Assembly: GCA_001771815.1 (NCBI GenBank)
Contig: MEPU01000008.1
Location: 171,801-235,800, forward strand
From: Bdellovibrionales bacterium RIFCSPHIGHO2_01_FULL_40_29
Lineage (GTDB): Bacteria > Bdellovibrionota > Bdellovibrionia > Bdellovibrionales > Bdellovibrionaceae
Reading direction: 5' to 3'
DNA: 64,000 nucleotides
Below, in pieces: positions 63,081 through 64,000 of this stretch. The notes under the pieces are model-generated. The model was not told the DNA's origin. It made no database searches and was given only the letters and a program-made list of their open reading frames with translations. The position numbers and the translations under genes are program-made. Within the stretch, counting starts at the first letter, position 1; each line of letters starts with the position of its first letter.

Positions 63081-63970
63081 CCTACTGCTCCTGCTGGTGC
63101 ATTTGGAATAACATCTAATCCAGCACCTCTTAAAACATTATGAATGAAGGTATTGCTATTTGTCCCTGTTTGAAATGGATTTGGAATCGGATTATACGGT
63201 GTGCCGTTAGGCTGATTATAGAACGAAGCTAAGATCTCCTTATCAATTTTATCCTGTCCACTTGAAGTGTTACATCTGCCGTTATCAACCGCTGTGTTAA
63301 AACTACCATTTCCAGAATCTTCTGGCGCATTTATATATCTATTTCCGACTCTCATATCTGGAGTTAATAAGCTCAGAGTAATGGGGTTAGTACCTAAAGA
63401 ACTTCCAGCTTCAGGGGTAATTCTTAAATAGCAATGCATACCGCCAGCAGAACCTCCCGAACCACCAACAGCTCGGCAAGTGAGGTTTGTAGCCAACCCG
63501 CTCGGATCATTATATGACATCGGATTCCCACCCACATAAGCATACAAGTTCGTATCCCCACCCGCAAACCCAATCGGATCCTTCGTAGTCCATCTTCCAA
63601 CAGTTGAATCATAATCCCTCGCCCCAAATCTCACCAACTTAGTATCCCCATCATACAACCCACCAGCAAAACCCAGCGTCTGAAATCCAGGATTGGTATT
63701 CTTCATCATATTCCCAAATTCATCGTACTCAATTTCCTGAGCAACTTGTGCTGAGTTCGCATCAATAACATAACGAATTGATCCTAAAGCGGGATCGGAA
63801 ATAATACGATATAATTTTCCTGATTTTATTAAAATAACTGGTGACGATGATTCCGGTCCATAGATGAAGAGCTGCTTATAAACTTTGTTCGCATCAAGCA
63901 CGCCAGCTAAATGTGTTGAGTCATACCTGTAGTGTGTAACAAAATGATTTCCCATTTTAATTCTTAGCAC
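63074..63970 (-). CDS. RHS repeat protein tip: core end plus variable C-terminal domain
   Basis: 298 residues from a GTG at 63970. Residues 60-158 carry the end of the RHS core: EYDEFGNM, FAGGLYDGDTKLVRFGARDYDSTVGRWTTKDPIGFAGGDTNLYAYVGGNP, ending DPSG at 155-158. The remaining 140 residues are the variable tip: CRAVGG...GGMHCYLRI, then NSNTFIHNVLRGAG near the end, a pattern that reminds of permuted papain-like (NlpC-type) domains with His before Cys/Asn; this is a guess. An in-frame TGA lies six bases before the GTG, so the gene is either an orphan tip or the 3' part of a broken longer rhs gene beyond the window. Confidence 0.8.
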   Translation of the reverse strand: MLRIKMGNHFVTHYRYDSTHLAGVLDANKVYKQLFIYGPESSSPVILIKSGKLYRIISDPALGSIRYVIDANSAQVAQEIEYDEFGNMMKNTNPGFQTLGFAGGLYDGDTKLVRFGARDYDSTVGRWTTKDPIGFAGGDTNLYAYVGGNPMSYNDPSGLATNLTCRAVGGSGGSAGGMHCYLRITPEAGSSLGTNPITLSLLTPDMRVGNRYINAPEDSGNGSFNTAVDNGRCNTSSGQDKIDKEILASFYNQPNGTPYNPIPNPFQTGTNSNTFIHNVLRGAGLDVIPNAPAGAVGW

Positions 63971-63982
63971 AAATCAAGCTTG

Positions 63983-63998
63983 CCTCCTAAAAAGGAGG
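63983..63998 (-). promoter_or_regulatory. Hairpin containing an AGGAGG ribosome site before the RHS tip
   Basis: Minus strand CCTCCT-TTTT-AGGAGG: a perfect 6-bp stem in which one arm is a consensus Shine-Dalgarno sequence, ending 12 bases before the GTG at 63970. When folded it would mask the ribosome site. It touches the window edge, so longer context is missing. Confidence 0.45.
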
Positions 63999-64000
63999 AA

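Noticed and set aside
1..64000. CRISPR arrays, insertion sequences or prophage integrases
   Set aside because: No regularly spaced repeats, no transposase or integrase signature and no terminal inverted repeats with target duplications were seen.

Overview
The window looks like chromosomal DNA of a low-to-moderate GC, diderm, Bdellovibrio-like bacterium (phylum Bdellovibrionota, probably near Pseudobdellovibrionaceae). The basis is the protein style (many small beta-barrel envelope proteins, a single-operon type II secretion system, UMF1-type MFS, RHS proteins) and gene orders such as gmk-rpoZ-spoT and rimP-nusA-infB-rbfA-truB-rpsO-pnp. The taxonomic assignment is inference; no marker was searched. 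No gene-free stretch longer than about 300 bases was found; the longest (44456-44791) holds a tRNA gene.

Layout. 1-3.2 kb (minus): System II cytochrome c maturation pair ResB and the start of ResC/CcsA (runs off the left edge), followed by an N-formylglutamate amidohydrolase-like protein. 3.2-7.1 kb: cobalamin adenosyltransferase, a GNAT protein and three small envelope or unknown proteins. 7.3-20.5 kb (plus): a complete gspC-D-E-F-G-H-I-J-K-L-M-N type II secretion operon, tightly packed and without the prepilin peptidase gspO. 20.7-22.5 kb: ssb and two envelope proteins. 22.5-30.6 kb (minus): spoT/rsh, rpoZ, gmk, yicC, miaA, mutL and two unknowns. 30.6-31.7 kb: a small plus-strand pair. 31.7-44.5 kb (minus): dut, an M16 peptidase, pnp, rpsO, truB, rbfA, infB, nusA, rimP, a RimI-like acetyltransferase, a secreted protein and an outer-membrane barrel protein. 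This block has visible RNA-level control elements: a stem in the rpsO-pnp spacer, a GAAA-capped stem in the rpsO leader, and an intrinsic terminator/attenuator just before rimP. 44.7-54.1 kb: tRNA-Leu(CAA), ilvE, a trypsin-like protease, two RluA-type pseudouridine synthases, rlmE, an MFS transporter, an Rrf2 regulator, rarA, a cold-shock protein and small envelope proteins. 54.2-60.1 kb (minus): porin-like protein, ogt, MFS transporter, and a kynureninase-like enzyme coupled to tryptophan 2,3-dioxygenase.

60.2-64.0 kb (minus) is accessory DNA and the most interesting part. An RHS repeat protein tip (core end plus a 140-residue variable C-terminal domain) overlaps a four-helix membrane protein that looks like its immunity partner. 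Next comes a three-gene cassette: an 84-residue small beta-barrel-like protein, a helical 183-residue protein, and a RES-domain protein (family of NAD-degrading toxins) coupled by ATGA to the helical protein. The RES gene appears frameshifted in an A7 run that hides a coherent 23-codon proline-rich tail. Beyond it lies a second, decayed RHS core fragment with four single-base deletions, whose short tail overlaps another small membrane protein. This is the architecture of a tandem array of polymorphic-toxin tips and immunity genes, with a RES cassette of unusual partner composition lodged between two RHS cores.
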